The notes beneath the pieces were generated by a model, which saw only the letters and a program-made list of their open reading frames with translations, was not told where the DNA came from and ran no database searches. DNA of 64,000 nucleotides, taken from Ficedula albicollis (taxonomy: Eukaryota > Chordata > Aves > Passeriformes > Muscicapidae). Both the position numbers and the translations under genes were made by a program. Each line of letters starts with the position of its first letter. Positions within the stretch are counted from its first letter, which is position 1. Positions 1-28,089 of the stretch are shown here, piece after piece. The DNA lies in NCBI RefSeq assembly GCF_000247815.1, contig NC_021677.1, positions 10,108,137 to 10,172,136 of the forward strand, written 5' to 3'.

Positions 1-26
1 ATAAAGCAGGGGCCTCTAGACAAAGC

Positions 27-32
27 TTTATT
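27..32 (-). promoter_or_regulatory. Candidate poly(A) signal AATAAA
   Basis: The plus strand reads TTTATT here, which is AATAAA on the minus strand. It lies about 65 bases past the stop of the candidate exon at 96-265. It could end that transcript or a long PAK6 transcript. The cleavage site would fall within the first 15 or so bases of the window, so its context is cut off. AATAAA also occurs on the plus strand at about 42-47, so a convergent plus-strand gene ending nearby is also possible. Confidence 0.4.
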
Positions 33-95
33 CTGTTCCAGAATAAATGGGATAATAAACTGCTGCAACCAACATCAGAGGCCTGTTGGAGGAAG

Positions 96-265
96 TCAGG
101 CACCATTACAGATAAACCAGTGCAATTGGGATGTGACAGCACTGACAGACTCCCCGTTTGATTCAGCAAATTGTTCATATAAATACCATGTGCCATCTTC
201 AAAGGCCTCCTGGATGCTGATTGCCAGGGCTATGCCAGCAAGGAAAAGGCTCCATACCAGCAAAG
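96..265 (-). CDS. Candidate terminal exon of an unidentified membrane protein
   Basis: I do not recognise this protein. On the minus strand a long pyrimidine-rich tract ending in CAG (about 266-300) precedes an open frame that begins LLVWSLFLAGIALAIS and ends with HWFICNGA and a stop at 96-98. The first 16 or so residues are hydrophobic enough for a transmembrane helix, and an acidic, polar tail follows. The exon would begin with two bases of a split codon, giving 55 whole residues. An AATAAA lies just beyond the stop. No matching upstream exon was found in the window, so this could be the last exon of a gene whose other exons I missed, an alternative 3' end of PAK6, or a chance open frame. 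The splice acceptor and poly(A) signal are the main support. Confidence 0.3.
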
Positions 266-2918
266 CTGACAGGAAGGAAAATAAAAGGGAAGGATTCAGG
301 GAAACATGACACAGAACAGCAGCAAACCCCGAGACACGAGTGCACCCTCGCAGGGAAGGAAAGCTACTGAGAGAAAACATCATCTCTGAGCATAATTACC
401 AAGTAGGCTCTGAGCTCGTCAGAGAAGAGGCTACACCTTGTTGCACAGTCAGATATCACCAAGCATACACGAAATCCTCACCTGAACACTACTGCAATAC
501 CAATTCCAAACCTGCTCTGTATCCTCATCCTCCTGCCTGGCTCCTGGGGAAGGAGCTGTTGGCCCTGGAGACAGAGCTTCAATCTTTCAGCTAATCTAGG
601 TTTATCTTAGGATTTATGTTTGATTCCACACTCATCTAAGTAATGGAGCAGTTAATTGGTGCTGTGCCGTGCATGAACTGCAAAGAGAGATACATAAGAA
701 GCAGGAATTAAATTCTACACTGCACAGGAAGATGGATCCTTTCTGCATTCCTCACGAATATGGTAATGAGATTTTAAAATTTTATAAGATACTTGAATGC
801 AATTTTTCCAGGGCCTTCCCTCACTATGTTTAGTCAGATTTGGGCTAAAGTATAAAATGGTGTTAAATGCTAAACCTGTCATCCCTGTTTCCAAGAAACC
901 TTTGTTGCAGGACTCAAGATCCAGGCTCCTGCCCCAGTTTCCTCTTGTTTTAGAAGCCATATAGCCACAGAACAGGGAAGTAAGAGCAGACTCCAAGGTT
1001 CACACTCACATCTCTGAACTACAGACACATTTTTAAGCATTTCAACACTGTAACAGGCTTATGAATAAATCAAGAACTACTTTAATTTAAAACACAAGTG
1101 CAAAGGATTCACAACTAAAGACAAGCAGGACTGTTTGTTTCAAATTATAAATCTTTTCCAAGCCCTGCTTTTTTTGCATTAAAAAAAAGCAATATATCCG
1201 GAATACAGAAACATTTTACATCAAAAATTTTCCAGTGCAGCTAAGGAGGAGCTTAATGAATTAATTTCAACCAACTTCATCAGCCCCAAACTTAGACATC
1301 CAGTCTACAGAAACCACCTATGACCTCTCTAGTGCCATGGGCGAGAGACAGAGTGATTTTGTCCTTCAGCAGTGTCTGAACCACCTCCAGAGTTGTTCCT
1401 CTCCCCATGGGCTACAGAGCCAACCTACATGCCCCACAGACTGGGTGCCCACCCTCTGATGGCTGGCAGCAGTGCAGATGAATTCCATCCCAAATTACTT
1501 CAAGTAATCAACCATGGCTTCAATTTTGAAGCAGGATCTGTAGCTGGAGCAAATAGCAGAGGACAGAGGTTATGAACATCTTCTGAAGAAAATGCAGTTC
1601 TGAGGTCAGTTTCTGAGACAGCAGGACTGTCCTGAGAATAACTTAAAGTCCAAAACATTGGTATCTGGAGTTTCAAAACAAGATCCCAGTTCCACATGTA
1701 CAAATATATTCTTGAGACCTCACAACAACACACACCATCACTGTACAACATTAATCCTGACCTAGAGTCCAATTACCTTGAGGATCTCACTGATCAGAGA
1801 GTGCAGCATACAAAATACCTAAAACTATGTTAAAATAACTGAAGGAGCTGTTTAGACAACCAGAAACCTTCCAGATATAAAGGGCTGATGGGGAAAGGCA
1901 GACCAATAGCCAGACAGCAGCACACAAACACAAAAATCAATCCTGGGATACGCAGGATAACTCAAATACTTCCATTTGGTCTCCTACAGCATCCCCGAAA
2001 TGCTACCCAATAACTGCCCCAGGGCAGCACTTCTCCACCTCTCCTAGGAGAAAGGACTGGGAAAGCAAGGTGCCTGGAAACCAGCCACAGGAACATGCTG
2101 TTCACATTCCGACCAGCACACAAGGTGTTGCAAATGGTGAATTTTCAACCATAAGATCCTGCTGGTAAGAGCACCTGGTCTTCAGAGAGTCCGCTTTGAG
2201 GCCCATATCCAAGGGATTCCCCCTGCAAAATTTTAAAATCATGAAATGGATTCAAGATTGACCACTAAGCCCTACATACTCTGCAGCAAAAAGAGAAGCA
2301 TGTTGATGCAAGAGAGCCACTTAGAAACAAATATATACATATCACATCTGCTCCCTAAGGAAGTGTGTGCAGGTTTCTAGGTCCACATTTAACCAAAGGA
2401 AATTAAAATCATCTGTGAAAAGGTCTCAGAAGAAAGAAAAAAAAAAAAAAAGTCTTTGTGCATTAAGAGTTCAAAGGGGTCTGTGCCCCAAAGTGAGTCA
2501 GCTCATGGCTCCAGTGTACAATGAAGGAAACAAAGATCACATTTCTAAGTGGGAAATATCGTTCCAGCTCAGTAGTCAGCAGCCAGGGTGTGCAGAAACC
2601 CACAGACATTCAGATACACAACTTCAGACTCCACTCTCGAATGCCATCCTTTGGCAGCAGCGATCCGCAAGCCATGGAATACCCGCTTTATCCTTGAGAC
2701 ACACTCGGTCTCGCTCAGATCTAGTCTGTATTGATTGTCTTCAGCAAAGAAGCCACAGAAGGCTGAGGATGCACGGACAGCATTCACACTCGTCCTCCAA
2801 AACAATCACTGGCAAGTTCCAAGCGCCATTCACAGGTCGAGGCTGCCTGGGCTCCCAATTTTTTCTATATATTTTTTTATAAACATTCCTTTTCCCTACA
2901 GTTTCCCCTCATATGAAG
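266..2918 (-). other. PAK6 3' UTR and downstream flank, no supported coding exon
   Basis: This stretch starts directly after the PAK6 stop codon and should contain its 3' UTR. No AATAAA was seen on the minus strand close to the stop. The nearest variant signal found is ATTAAA at 1081-1086, and the next AATAAA is at 27-32, so the UTR end is unresolved. Open frames here, for example at 2569-2805 and 715-996 on the minus strand, show no recognised family. An A-rich tract lies at about 2436-2452 and a T-rich, AU-rich stretch at 2857-2880. Confidence 0.5.
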
Positions 2919-18138
<15,220 letters not shown>

Positions 18139-19189
18139 GATGCCTGAAGGGGAGAAGGCAACACTGTCAGTGCCTGTCTAGGCTGAAGTGCCCAAGCAGT
18201 AAAATCAGGTATCAATTCTACAAGTTAACTATGTCATATTAAGAACATTTTCCAGTGAAAAGCACTTTATCAGGAGTTGATCACCTGCCCTTACAGTTGA
18301 GGAAACAGGCACCAAGAGGGCGATAATTTTGCCCAAGGCCACCTTGCAGGTTCATGGCTCAGGCGGGATTTCTAGCGATTTCCTTTATTTCTACAAATTC
18401 ATATTGCCTGATAAAACTCTTTTAAAAGTAATTAAGAGATACATATTTATATTTTGCCTGCTTGTACCTACATTAAACGGCTTTGGAGTCCAGCCAGTCA
18501 TACAGCATTGATTCCACCACAAGCCTGACATTTAAGGTGGCTATGAACAGGGCTCAGGTTGTCTTCTCACTGCTTACTCCAAGTACGTAATATCCACTTG
18601 GTTCCCATTTAAAGACAGAAGGGTTGTTGCCAAAGGAAGAGCTGCCCGAGACTGACTCTGGATCTCAGCTTTTCTTGTTTAGACAGAGGGCTCGAGAGGG
18701 AGAGAGGAGGTGGTAGGTGGAAATCAAACTCTGTCAGCAGGTAGCTGAAGAAGCTAAAATTAAAAACTAAGATCCTTTTCCCTTGGGGGCTGAGACACAC
18801 AGCTTGTGTGAACAGCCAGTGCAAGTGCGACAAGCCAGAAGCACATAACACTGAAAATATACCCAAACACAGGAGACTTCAAAATCTGAATTAAGAATTT
18901 ATAACCAAAAAAAGATGTTTAGATAGAAAGCTAAGAGACTGGACCTTTCTGGAATCAGGAAGATATGAAGGAAAAGGAAGAACCAGAGTTCTGCATGCAG
19001 TCAAGAGGTGGGAAAGCTAGAAGACTGCAGTGGATTGACACAACATCCTCACAAAAACCAGATAGAGTGAGGTAAGGAGATTTTCTATGGAGAGCCAGGT
19101 TTTTCACAGTGGGGAGTGGTGGGAGTGAGAGACAGGCAGGCATAAATCAAAACAGGAGTGGTCTCAACAGCATAGAAGGAAAAGCTTTC

Positions 19190-19385
19190 CTGTGACCAGG
19201 AGAGTCCAACATTGGAGCAGCCTGTCCAGACAGGCTGAGCAGGCTCCATCCTCAGGCATTTGCTCTCAAAGCCAAAGCCCTGAGTAATCCAGCCTGACCC
19301 TCCAAGCTGACCCTGCCTTGAGCATGGGGGTTGGGCTGCACCTCTCAAGGTCCCTTCTCCCCTGAAATGGTCTATGACTCTATTC
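19190..19385 (+). mobile_element. CR1 LINE 3' fragment
   Basis: This matches the CR1 3' region by pattern: GACCCTGCCTTGAGCATGGG, a GTTGGGCTG-type motif, CAAGGTCCCTTCTCCCCTGA and an end in TGGTCTATGACTCTATTC. It is decayed, with several substitutions relative to the usual form. Confidence 0.75.
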
Positions 19386-20037
19386 ACTGCTTTGGGGGAA
19401 AGCTGCACAGGTTTTTTTAAGCAATTAACATCTACCAACAAATGAAAATAACATTTACATGCTCTTCCTTTTCCACAGACAACACGACTATTGGCATTTG
19501 CCTCTCATTAACACTTACAGCCATGAATGCCATCTCTTCCCTGACATCAGGCTGAGGATTTTTGCCACTTAATCTTCAACTTTGTAGCAGTCACTCTTCC
19601 CCTGTACAGGACCTCAGCTTCCAACTATTTGTACTGAATAAATATTTACAAGGGTCAGAGAGACAGACCACATAGAGAGATAACCCGCTGTGGTGTAGAC
19701 ATGAACACACTTCTAGAGAACACCAGTCTCCAAAATCAGCACATCACAGTGAAATCTATGTCAAACATTTTCCAGGTTGTCCCATTCTAAACTTGTTTAG
19801 GGAGCAAAGTGCAGCCATCAGCTGAACAATGACTTTGCTCCCTGGTGCTAGACTAGGGTCTTGAAAATCCAATACACAGCTGCTCCCAGATTGGTTACCA
19901 CAATCCCGCAGTCACAGGGACAGCAAGTGTTTGTATGGCAACAGGACCTTTGCTCCATCTAACCCCCTAGCCATGCAATCCATCCTTGGTGAAACACCAC
20001 CTTCACACACACTGCCCATTGCAACAGCCTACTAAAG

Positions 20038-20189
20038 ACACCTCACAGGCGAAAAAGAAAACAAAAGGTTAGGAAACAGAAAACAAAAAACCCTACAAAA
20101 GAAGCTGGAAGCAGCACCTCACAGGCAAAAAAGAAAACAAAAGGTTAGGAAACAGAGAACAAAAAACCCTACAAAAGAAGCTGGAAGCA
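20038..20189. repeat. Tandem duplication, unit 76 bp, two copies
   Basis: The unit from CACCTCACAGGC to AGAAGCTGGAAGCA occurs at 20038-20113 and 20114-20189 with about two substitutions. Confidence 0.9.
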
Positions 20190-20243
20190 ACTGCTCTGCC
20201 TAGAAGAGATTTTTGCAGCCAAATAGTCTTTGCTTAGAACAAG

Positions 20244-20344
20244 TTCCAATGAAAACCAATGAAAAATACATCTTAATGGAGAGCTTATGGAAAGGTTCCA
20301 ATGAAAACCCAAATACATCTTAATGGAGAGCTTATGGAAAGGGT
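20244..20344. repeat. Tandem duplication, unit about 52 bp, two copies
   Basis: TTCCAATGAAAACC to GAGCTTATGGAAAGG occurs at 20244-20295 and 20296-20344; one copy has a few extra bases near its start. Confidence 0.85.
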
Positions 20345-22159
20345 GTCTGTGCTCCAGGTCTGTATTGCAGCTCTTCAAACACAGTGATTCATCTCTCAGG
20401 CCCCTTAGGTGCTGCTTATTAACTAATAATCAAGACTAAAGTCAGAGGGCAATTCTTTAAGGGAAAAAAAGTGCAGACAATCCCAGAAAGAAATGATAGC
20501 TCATGGTGTTAGTAGTGCTCAAACCAACAGCTGGAGCTGCTGAAGAGCTTGAGAGCCTCCAAGCAAGGCAGGGAGTACCTCTGTAGGATTACAGCAAGAG
20601 GTTCAGTATCCTCGGCTACATGTGAGTTATGACAGCTCCTTGATCCACCTTGACCCAGCCACAGCAATCGCAGTGATCTTACTATTTCAACCAGTACCTC
20701 TTCTTCTGCTCCCACCCTCTTAGCTTAGGTTCATAATGCAAAGATACCCAGGGCACAGCAGACAGCCTCAAGTTTGCTCTTTAAAGTGCTTCATGTGGCA
20801 AAGGGTCCTGTAAAACAGGGTGTTACAAATGCCACAATCATTAGCACTTGTAGCATCAATGGTTATCTGAACATGCCAGGTGTTTCCCCATAAGGAGAAT
20901 GATTCTGGCTTAAGTGCTTCTTCAAAATGCAGAATTTTAAAGCCCAGGTGATATTTTGGCCCCAACCAGAACAGTGGTTCTACTTTACCATCTCAGTTTG
21001 CAGCAGCATAAACACAACACTACATTGGTATATTTACATAAAATCCCTATCCCTGACAATCAACACGTGGACTACATTTGGATCCCATAGCCAACAGCAT
21101 GCTTCCAAAACCCAGAAAGGAGCACCTACTGAGTTCATGGCCAGTTTTAAGTGACTGGTTGGCATGGCCTGCATCTACCTTATTGGCTTACAACAGACAG
21201 CTTAAAAACAACAAAATGTAATCAGCTCCAAATACAACACATCCCTGGGCATCCAAAGGCATTTGCTTTGTATGGTCAGCATCAATTCCTGATTATAAAG
21301 AGATCAGACAGGTGGTTTAAAGGTAAACTGCATTAGGATCAAATTAAATACATACACTAAAAATAGTTATTTGAAATCCAATGAATTCTAGTAATCTTGG
21401 TAGGTTTTGCATCTCATTGAGGAGGTCTGTATTTAACCAGTCTCCTTTCACTTTGTGGTTTTCATGCAAGAGCTATTTACTTGTATTTTCAATACCCAGC
21501 TAAAGAATGTTTATTGTTAAATAAAACACATAAAACCAGGCCTTTTCTAAGTCAGTGAGAAATTCATAAGAACATTTTATGCACATAAGATTTTGTAAAT
21601 CAAGCCAAACCTGTATTTAAACATAGACAGCATCCCTTTAATATAACAACACAAATACTGTGACGCTGATTTTATAATAATCTACTAGACTTTAGTCTTT
21701 CATTTAGTGCTGACAACTATACTGTAAGAAATGTCACAAACATAAATAATAAAAGTCACTACCACAAGACAAAAGCAGTCGGAGATTGAAATTCTCTCAG
21801 CGATCCATTCCTGCTGCCTGGGAAACCACGTTAGGTTTTTCAACTCCAGATATAGCTGTTCCTAGATGATACAGTTCCAAAAGCTGTCACATCTGCCAGT
21901 GAACACGAGAAAAAATCCCACGGCCAGCAGATCCAGAGCAGGGGGAGGGATCAACTGGGGAGGAGGGGCAAGAAGAGAGAGGGGTCAGCCTCAGATGAGA
22001 GGAAGGGGTGGGAAGATTAAGGATGGAAGGGGGATGAGAGTTAGTAAGGGAGAGAAGAATGGGTGGGAGACAGACAACCCGAGGAGGAGGGCACAGAAAA
22101 GAAGCAACATCACCCGGAGGGAAAAAAACAAGAAGTAGATAAACGTTATCAGGAGTGGC

Positions 22160-22480
22160 TGGTTCCAGCGCCCAGACAAAGGCAGCAGCGTGCACTGCCT
22201 TTTCACCCGACCTGCCTCCACCCTGCGCACGTCCAGCCACACGTTCCACTCGGACGCCGCGCCGCACGGACCCGTGCTCGTACCCTCCCTCCCTCCCTCA
22301 CACATGCACTTGATGATAGCACGGCAGCACAGAGCTACTTCAGTCTCACTTGTGCAGTTTCCAGTTAAAAATAAGCTCTCCCTCCCCCTCCTCGCTGCAG
22401 CACTGAACTCGCTCATCAGCTCATTGCGTCGCTATCGCAGATCTGGACGCAGCTCCCTACATTCCTCCTGCCCCCGACGA
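22160..22480. promoter_or_regulatory. CpG-rich island, candidate promoter or 5' exon
   Basis: About 20 CpG dinucleotides fall within some 300 bases, while the flanks are CpG-poor. It lies 4 kb upstream of the PAK6 start codon. Possible minus-strand donors in it, such as GAGGG|GTACGA ending at 22284, are moderate. No start codon in a supported coding frame was seen. A PAK6 promoter is the simplest reading, but an unrelated noncoding transcript is equally possible. Confidence 0.45.
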
Positions 22481-22865
22481 GAGATAACACTTGGTCCCTG
22501 GGCTCAAGAAAGCCATTCCCATAATTTCCAAGTCCTCCCACAGCTGGTCTGCCAAACTGCTCTGGCCAGCTCCAAGAGGAGAGGGAGAGGAGAAGAACTC
22601 TTCCTACAGGACCTGAAGAACTGCAATATGCAGATTGAGTTTGCAGTAGGAAGATGAAGATCCCAGAGAACCCGCCAATTAAAAGGAAAAATGTATTTCC
22701 ATACTCTGCTACTCAGGTCACTGTCATGTGCTGCATTTGAAATGGATTACAGATTAACTAGGCTGTTATCCATGCATGTGTTCACACAAATGTATGTGTG
22801 AATATGCACACATGGAATTTCACTGCACACCATACCTTCTAAAATACTCGTGTTTGCCTTCCTGA

Positions 22866-23113
22866 GGTTTCCAACACTCTTATTATATATAACATATAAA
22901 TGACCATAGCAGTTTACAAACAAAAGGGGTTTCCAACACTCTTATTATATATATAACATATAAATGACCATAGCAGTTTACAAACAAAAGGAAATGACAG
23001 GTTAGGTCTCTGAAGAGCTGAGGTTTCCAACACTCTTATTATATATAACATATAAATGACCATAGCAGTTTACAAACAAAAGGAAATGACAGGTTAGGTC
23101 TCTGAAGAGCTGA
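22866..23113. repeat. Tandem triplication, unit up to 93 bp
   Basis: A unit starting GGTTTCCAACACTCTTATTA occurs at about 22866-22927 (short copy), 22928-23020 and 23021-23113. The last two copies both carry the AAATGACAGGTTAGGTC tail. The middle copy has one extra TA in its TATATA tract. Confidence 0.9.
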
Positions 23114-26100
23114 CAAACTCAAATGTGACTTCATACAGCAAGGAATGGTAACAAGGGTCAGTGAAAGGGAAAAAGAAAAGCCAAACGGTCCAAAATCTGA
23201 AACAGGATCTAAGAGCACTGCCCTGACACCTCCCACATTAGTCTGCAATTCTAGTTTTAGAAATACTGGTTGAAGTACTTTTTTTCCTCCTAAAGGAAGA
23301 GTGGATATTTCCTTGCTGTGCTATCCCTTTCTTCATTTCAAGTCCTTTCCTACTATTCCTTTCTCCCTCACCAGCCCCCCATGGCAAAGCTACATGTTGG
23401 AGCAAAGCAACAGCACAGCAAACTGATGTAATGCTCTAAATCCTGCCCAAACACACACGAGAGCACAGATTAATATTACATTAGAAATAAGCTTAGGGAA
23501 AGACATATTTGTTATATTGGTGGGTTTATTCCTGAGGAATGAGAAGAACAGCACAACTGGCTTGACATTTTTTCCTGTGCTTCCACTTCTGAAGGCTTCG
23601 GTGCTGCCTCGCTCTCCCCTGCTCCATTTCCTTGCTCACAAATTAGGACTAAAACCTAAAAGCCAGTGAACACCTATTTGCTCAGCTTATTTGGGATGCT
23701 GCTGGGTTACATACTTGTAGATGTGTTTTAGCTATACTATACCAAATCCATTCTGAGACATATATAAAAGTACTTGCAAAGAAAAGACCTCTTGAACTTT
23801 CCAAAACCAGCACAGGCATGTCCCAAATGCTAATGGACTTTATCCCTTGACAAATAACAAGGTTTTCCATTATTTACAGTCCCCTAGAAATCCCATCTGA
23901 AGTCACCATCCCATTGTGTCTGTCTCTGAAGTCAGGCCCCACCCTCTAGAGGTTTCATTTAAACAGACGAAAGGTGAGGAAAGGGAATTATTATCCTCAT
24001 TTGCAGATGAGACAGAAGAAAAATTACTAGCCCTGTTTCTTCCCACCTATGTCTAGATTAGCAGATCTACAACATCATCCAGGTATGTCTCCTGGCTGCT
24101 TTTTAACTTTATATCAAGGCCAGATCCAGGCCCAACACACCCTGGAGAGAAAACATGGGTGCAGGGTCCGTGTGGAGGCCAAGACACACTCTGCCCACAG
24201 GTCTGATCTGGATACCAGCACATTAGGTCCAGAAGCCTTGACAGAACCCAGCAGCACAGACAGAAATCATGCCCAAACCTCAGCTGCAGTCCAGTGCCTT
24301 CACTACAAGACCAGCCTTTCCCACCTGGGCTCAGTGTGTGAGAGGGTACAGCCACCAAGCGCTGCTGCAGCACCGGGGAAGACGGCCCACTCCTCACGTC
24401 CTTGGCACACAGAGCCAGCAGGACGTGTGCTGCAGGTCACCAGGCTGACACCAAAGCCACAACAACTCTGACCCTTTTCCTCCACCTTTTACGTGATTCA
24501 TGTGGCTTGTGTCCTGTTCTGGCTATACCAAACCACACTGTGCTGCACCTCTGACACTCACCCCACACCTTCACCCCTCCCTGATCCCTGTCCAAAGAGC
24601 AGCTACATTGTTCCGCATGGATTTCCTGAGATTATTTTGCCATGAAGGATGCATCAGGGTTAAAAACAAGTTGCAGTATTTTGCTGTTAATCCAAAGCAC
24701 CACAAAGCTTCAAGACAGGGCTTGACAGATTCAGGTCTTCACTCTCCACTGTCTTGTGTGACAGATCCATTCAAAATCAGCATAAAAGTACTATCGGGAT
24801 TAAAATAAGAACATTTAAGGTTCTGTCTCCAAAAATTCACACGAATGGCAACATCTTACATATCAGACAAGAGGTTACGTTGGGACAAGCCAAGGGGCCA
24901 CATCTGGCACGTGGGGTCACATGGCAGGGGAAGGAGCCAAGGCGCTGGGCTGCAGCACTGGGCTCCACATCCTGCGGCTCCATGCGAGCCCGGAACCTCA
25001 GCGTGCTCTCGCACGGCACAGCACTGATTTTACTGGATGCAGGAGGAGTCACACACTCAGGGAGCAGGGCTGAATTCTCACAAGCAGACCTGTCCCAGCA
25101 GAGACAGTGTGACCACCATCCTGGATCACCATCCTCATTCCAGCAGCACAGCAAAGGGCTGACAGAGACACCCCAGCAATTCCCCAGATCACTCGAGTAT
25201 AGAGATGCAAGAGTTAAACTTTCTTCCAGCCAACACTGAACAATCTCAGTCCCTAGTAATGCTCATCATGTTCTCCCAAAGAGAGATACAAATATATTTA
25301 ATTGCTGTCAGCAGCCTGCAAGGCAGTTTGCTTGTGTTATTCCCACAGGATAACTGATGGGAAAACTGCAGCCCAGGCAGTGCACCCCAAAACACAGAGG
25401 GACAAATTTGCTTAAACCCCACAACCTGCCTGACTCTCAGTGCCTTCCTGCTCGCTACTGCCAACACTGAGATGCAAATTTAAATCACAACAGACAAGTC
25501 TTCTCCCAGGGAATATCAGTTATCCTGCTCTGTGTGCCATAGTTGTGAGTGTTCACGGAGCCCTCTGTACATTAAAACCTGAGGTGCACTCCTAACATGA
25601 GATAAATGACTACTATTGGCTGCAACTACATTCTGTTCATCATTTAATTACAAAATAATCTAATTACTAACACTATAAGTTAAATGGCTGAGCCCTAGGG
25701 AAAGTGTAATTTCCTAAGACATTTTTGAGGGAAATAGATTTCAACTTTTAGTCTATGGGCACCCTCCATCATTCCCACTCTTCTCTTTTGCCAGACAAAT
25801 GAAAAGCCAGTCTCAGAACAGTATCATTGCTAAGACCAAATGGCAGTGCATTAGTCCTCAAACCACATGGTAATCCTGCAGCTTTAGAAACCATAATGAG
25901 GAATTCCTTAAGAACAAGACCTGTAGCAGCCAAGAGCTGATTTTGTGCTCCATTGCACTAAGTCTATGACATTATAACTCAAAGTCAGTGAGACTGGTGC
26001 AGGAGCAGCGTTGGTGCCGCAGACAAGAAAGCCGCTCCCCAGACCACAACCCTCCCTGAGGAGGTGTCAGAGTTTGCTGTGCTCTCTGCAGCTCTCAGTA

Positions 26101-26825
26101 CCGAGCAGCACAACTCCTGGTGAGCTTTCAGCTACTCCTGCTCACTTGTGTCCTGTCCCGAGCTCAGAGCTCATGTGCTGCTCTAAATGGGACAGAACTT
26201 CAGCAGGGTACCCCTGTGGGTACCCAAAACACCCCCCAGTGCAATACAGAGCTCAGAGCCTGGCTCAGAGTGTGTTTTTACTTGCAGTTGGGCTAAGCTA
26301 CTCCAAGCTACTTTAAGCAATTTTGTTTAAAGCAATTTACACAAATATTTAGCTCTTTTCTCTGCTAGTGAATTTCCCTAAGCACATTACAGAAGTAGGT
26401 TTAAAAGAGCTCTTTTTTCCTGATTGGAGGCAGGACAGCCAAACTTTAAAGAATTCTCCTTAATTAATTTCATTCTCCTTGGGAATGAAAACCATTTTGT
26501 GACCAACCAAGTGTTGTTTCTCACTTTGCAAGCCTCGGCAGCAGGACCCAGGGTGGCCTTCCCAGGTACGTTCATAGTCACACTCATCTAGTCAGAAACA
26601 GCCCCTGTGCACAGAGCAGGCTTTCCATCTGGGAGCACAGTTACTAACCCAGCAAGCTATTTGCTGATAGCTCTTTCCACTATTTGATCAGATTTGCTTC
26701 TAGATTAATAAATCATTGTTCACACAGCATACAGGATGTACATACCATGGCAGCACTGAATGTTAAAAGCAATATAAAGCTTTATCACACCATCAGGAAT
26801 GAGACTTTTCCATGGGATAGGGCTG

Positions 26826-26847
26826 GAGAGAGAGAGAGAGAGAGGCA
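26826..26847 (+). repeat. (GA)n microsatellite
   Basis: About ten GA units in a row. Confidence 0.8.
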
Positions 26848-27247
26848 GCAGTTTCCCTTCCCCAGCAGCTGTGTTAGGGGCTGACTCAGATTCTACCCAA
26901 ACAGAAAACTCAGAAAAGCAGACCAAGAGTGGGCAAAGGTCTCTTACTCTCCCATACATCCCCAGCCTCACCTGAGAGCTCACACTCACCAGACACAAAT
27001 GGCTCCTCTGGTTTTTCAGTGCTCTGTTCCCAAATACATTAAAGCATTAATGTCCTAGCAAAGAAGAAAGCAAATATTAACAGACAGGACTGTTTTCTGT
27101 CACTGTAAATACCTGCCTGTATGCACTGGTTACCTGACAAAAATAATTAAGTACAAATGCCCAATAAAACCGTATATTGTAACTTAAATAGGACAAGATT
27201 AGGCAGCTTTCAGCCAGCCAAAACACACACACCCAGCCCCACACGAC

Positions 27248-27467
27248 TACTCCAGCATAGCTTCAGGAAGTGTTCTGAAAGGATCCTGGCCAGCACAGCC
27301 ACCAAAAGGCTGGGAATACACACAGGATGGGTTTAACAGACCTCTCTGTAAGGTATGTACTCCATCATAGCTTCAGGCAGTGTTCTGAAAGGATCCTGGC
27401 CAGCACGGCCACCAAAAGGCTGGGAATACACACGGGATGGGTTTAACAGACCTCTCTGTAAGGTATG
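27248..27467. repeat. Tandem duplication, unit 110 bp, two copies
   Basis: The unit from TACTCCA to GTAAGGTATG occurs at 27248-27357 and 27358-27467, with about four substitutions between copies. Confidence 0.92.
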
Positions 27468-27602
27468 GTGAGGGTCCTTGCAGATACAAGATACTCAAGA
27501 GCAGATATTGCTCTGTCTCCTGTAAAGGCAATGATGGTGAGGGTCCTTGCAGATACAAGATACTTAAGAGCAGATATTGCTCTGTCTCCTGTAAAGGCAA
27601 TG
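27465..27602. repeat. Tandem duplication, unit 69 bp, two copies
   Basis: ATGGTGAGGGTCCTTGCAG to CTGTAAAGGCA occurs at 27465-27533 and 27534-27602 with one substitution inside. It directly abuts the 110-bp duplication. Confidence 0.92.
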
Positions 27603-28089
27603 AGTGTGCATGCTCCTGACATGCTGTCTGCTCTCTCAAGCATCATCCAGAGTAATTTTAACCCCTTCTTCACCCCAAGGTTTTAAGAGCATCACCCTGG
27701 AAGATTCAACAAGGTATTTTCCCTTCACGTTCCCTAACCTCTTGTGTGTCAGTTGGCTGAACTGCCAGACCTCAGTCCCGCACGTTGTCCCACCTCATAG
27801 ACCCTGGAAAGGAACCACAAGATCTTACTAGCAGTCCTGCTGCAACAATGCCGGCGGTGGACAGTTCCAAGGGAGAGGAGAAAGAAGGGTCTGGAGGTAA
27901 ACTCTCCCACTGTCATGCAGCAAAGCCGATTGGAGGACGGTGTTGCTGGGCTATAGGAGTAAAGATGAAGCAAACTCCTTCCCAAAGGAATCCAGCTCCC
28001 AGTTTTCCTTCCCTTCCAGAAGCATCCCTTGGGAGAAAAAATTGTATGACCTCCCGAACTACTCCACTCTCACTTCACCCCAGGCTGGC

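Noticed and set aside
2569..2805. 78-residue minus-strand frame just after the PAK6 stop
   Set aside because: It most likely lies in the PAK6 3' UTR, has no acceptor that would make it coding, and matches no family I know.
21887..22657. Several overlapping open frames on both strands around the CpG island
   Set aside because: GC-rich sequence lacks stop codons by composition. The translations are low-complexity and unrelated to known proteins.
27373..27686. Frames with an internal repeated peptide (CRYKILKSRYCS)
   Set aside because: The repeat comes from the 69-bp DNA duplication and appears in several frames and on both strands.
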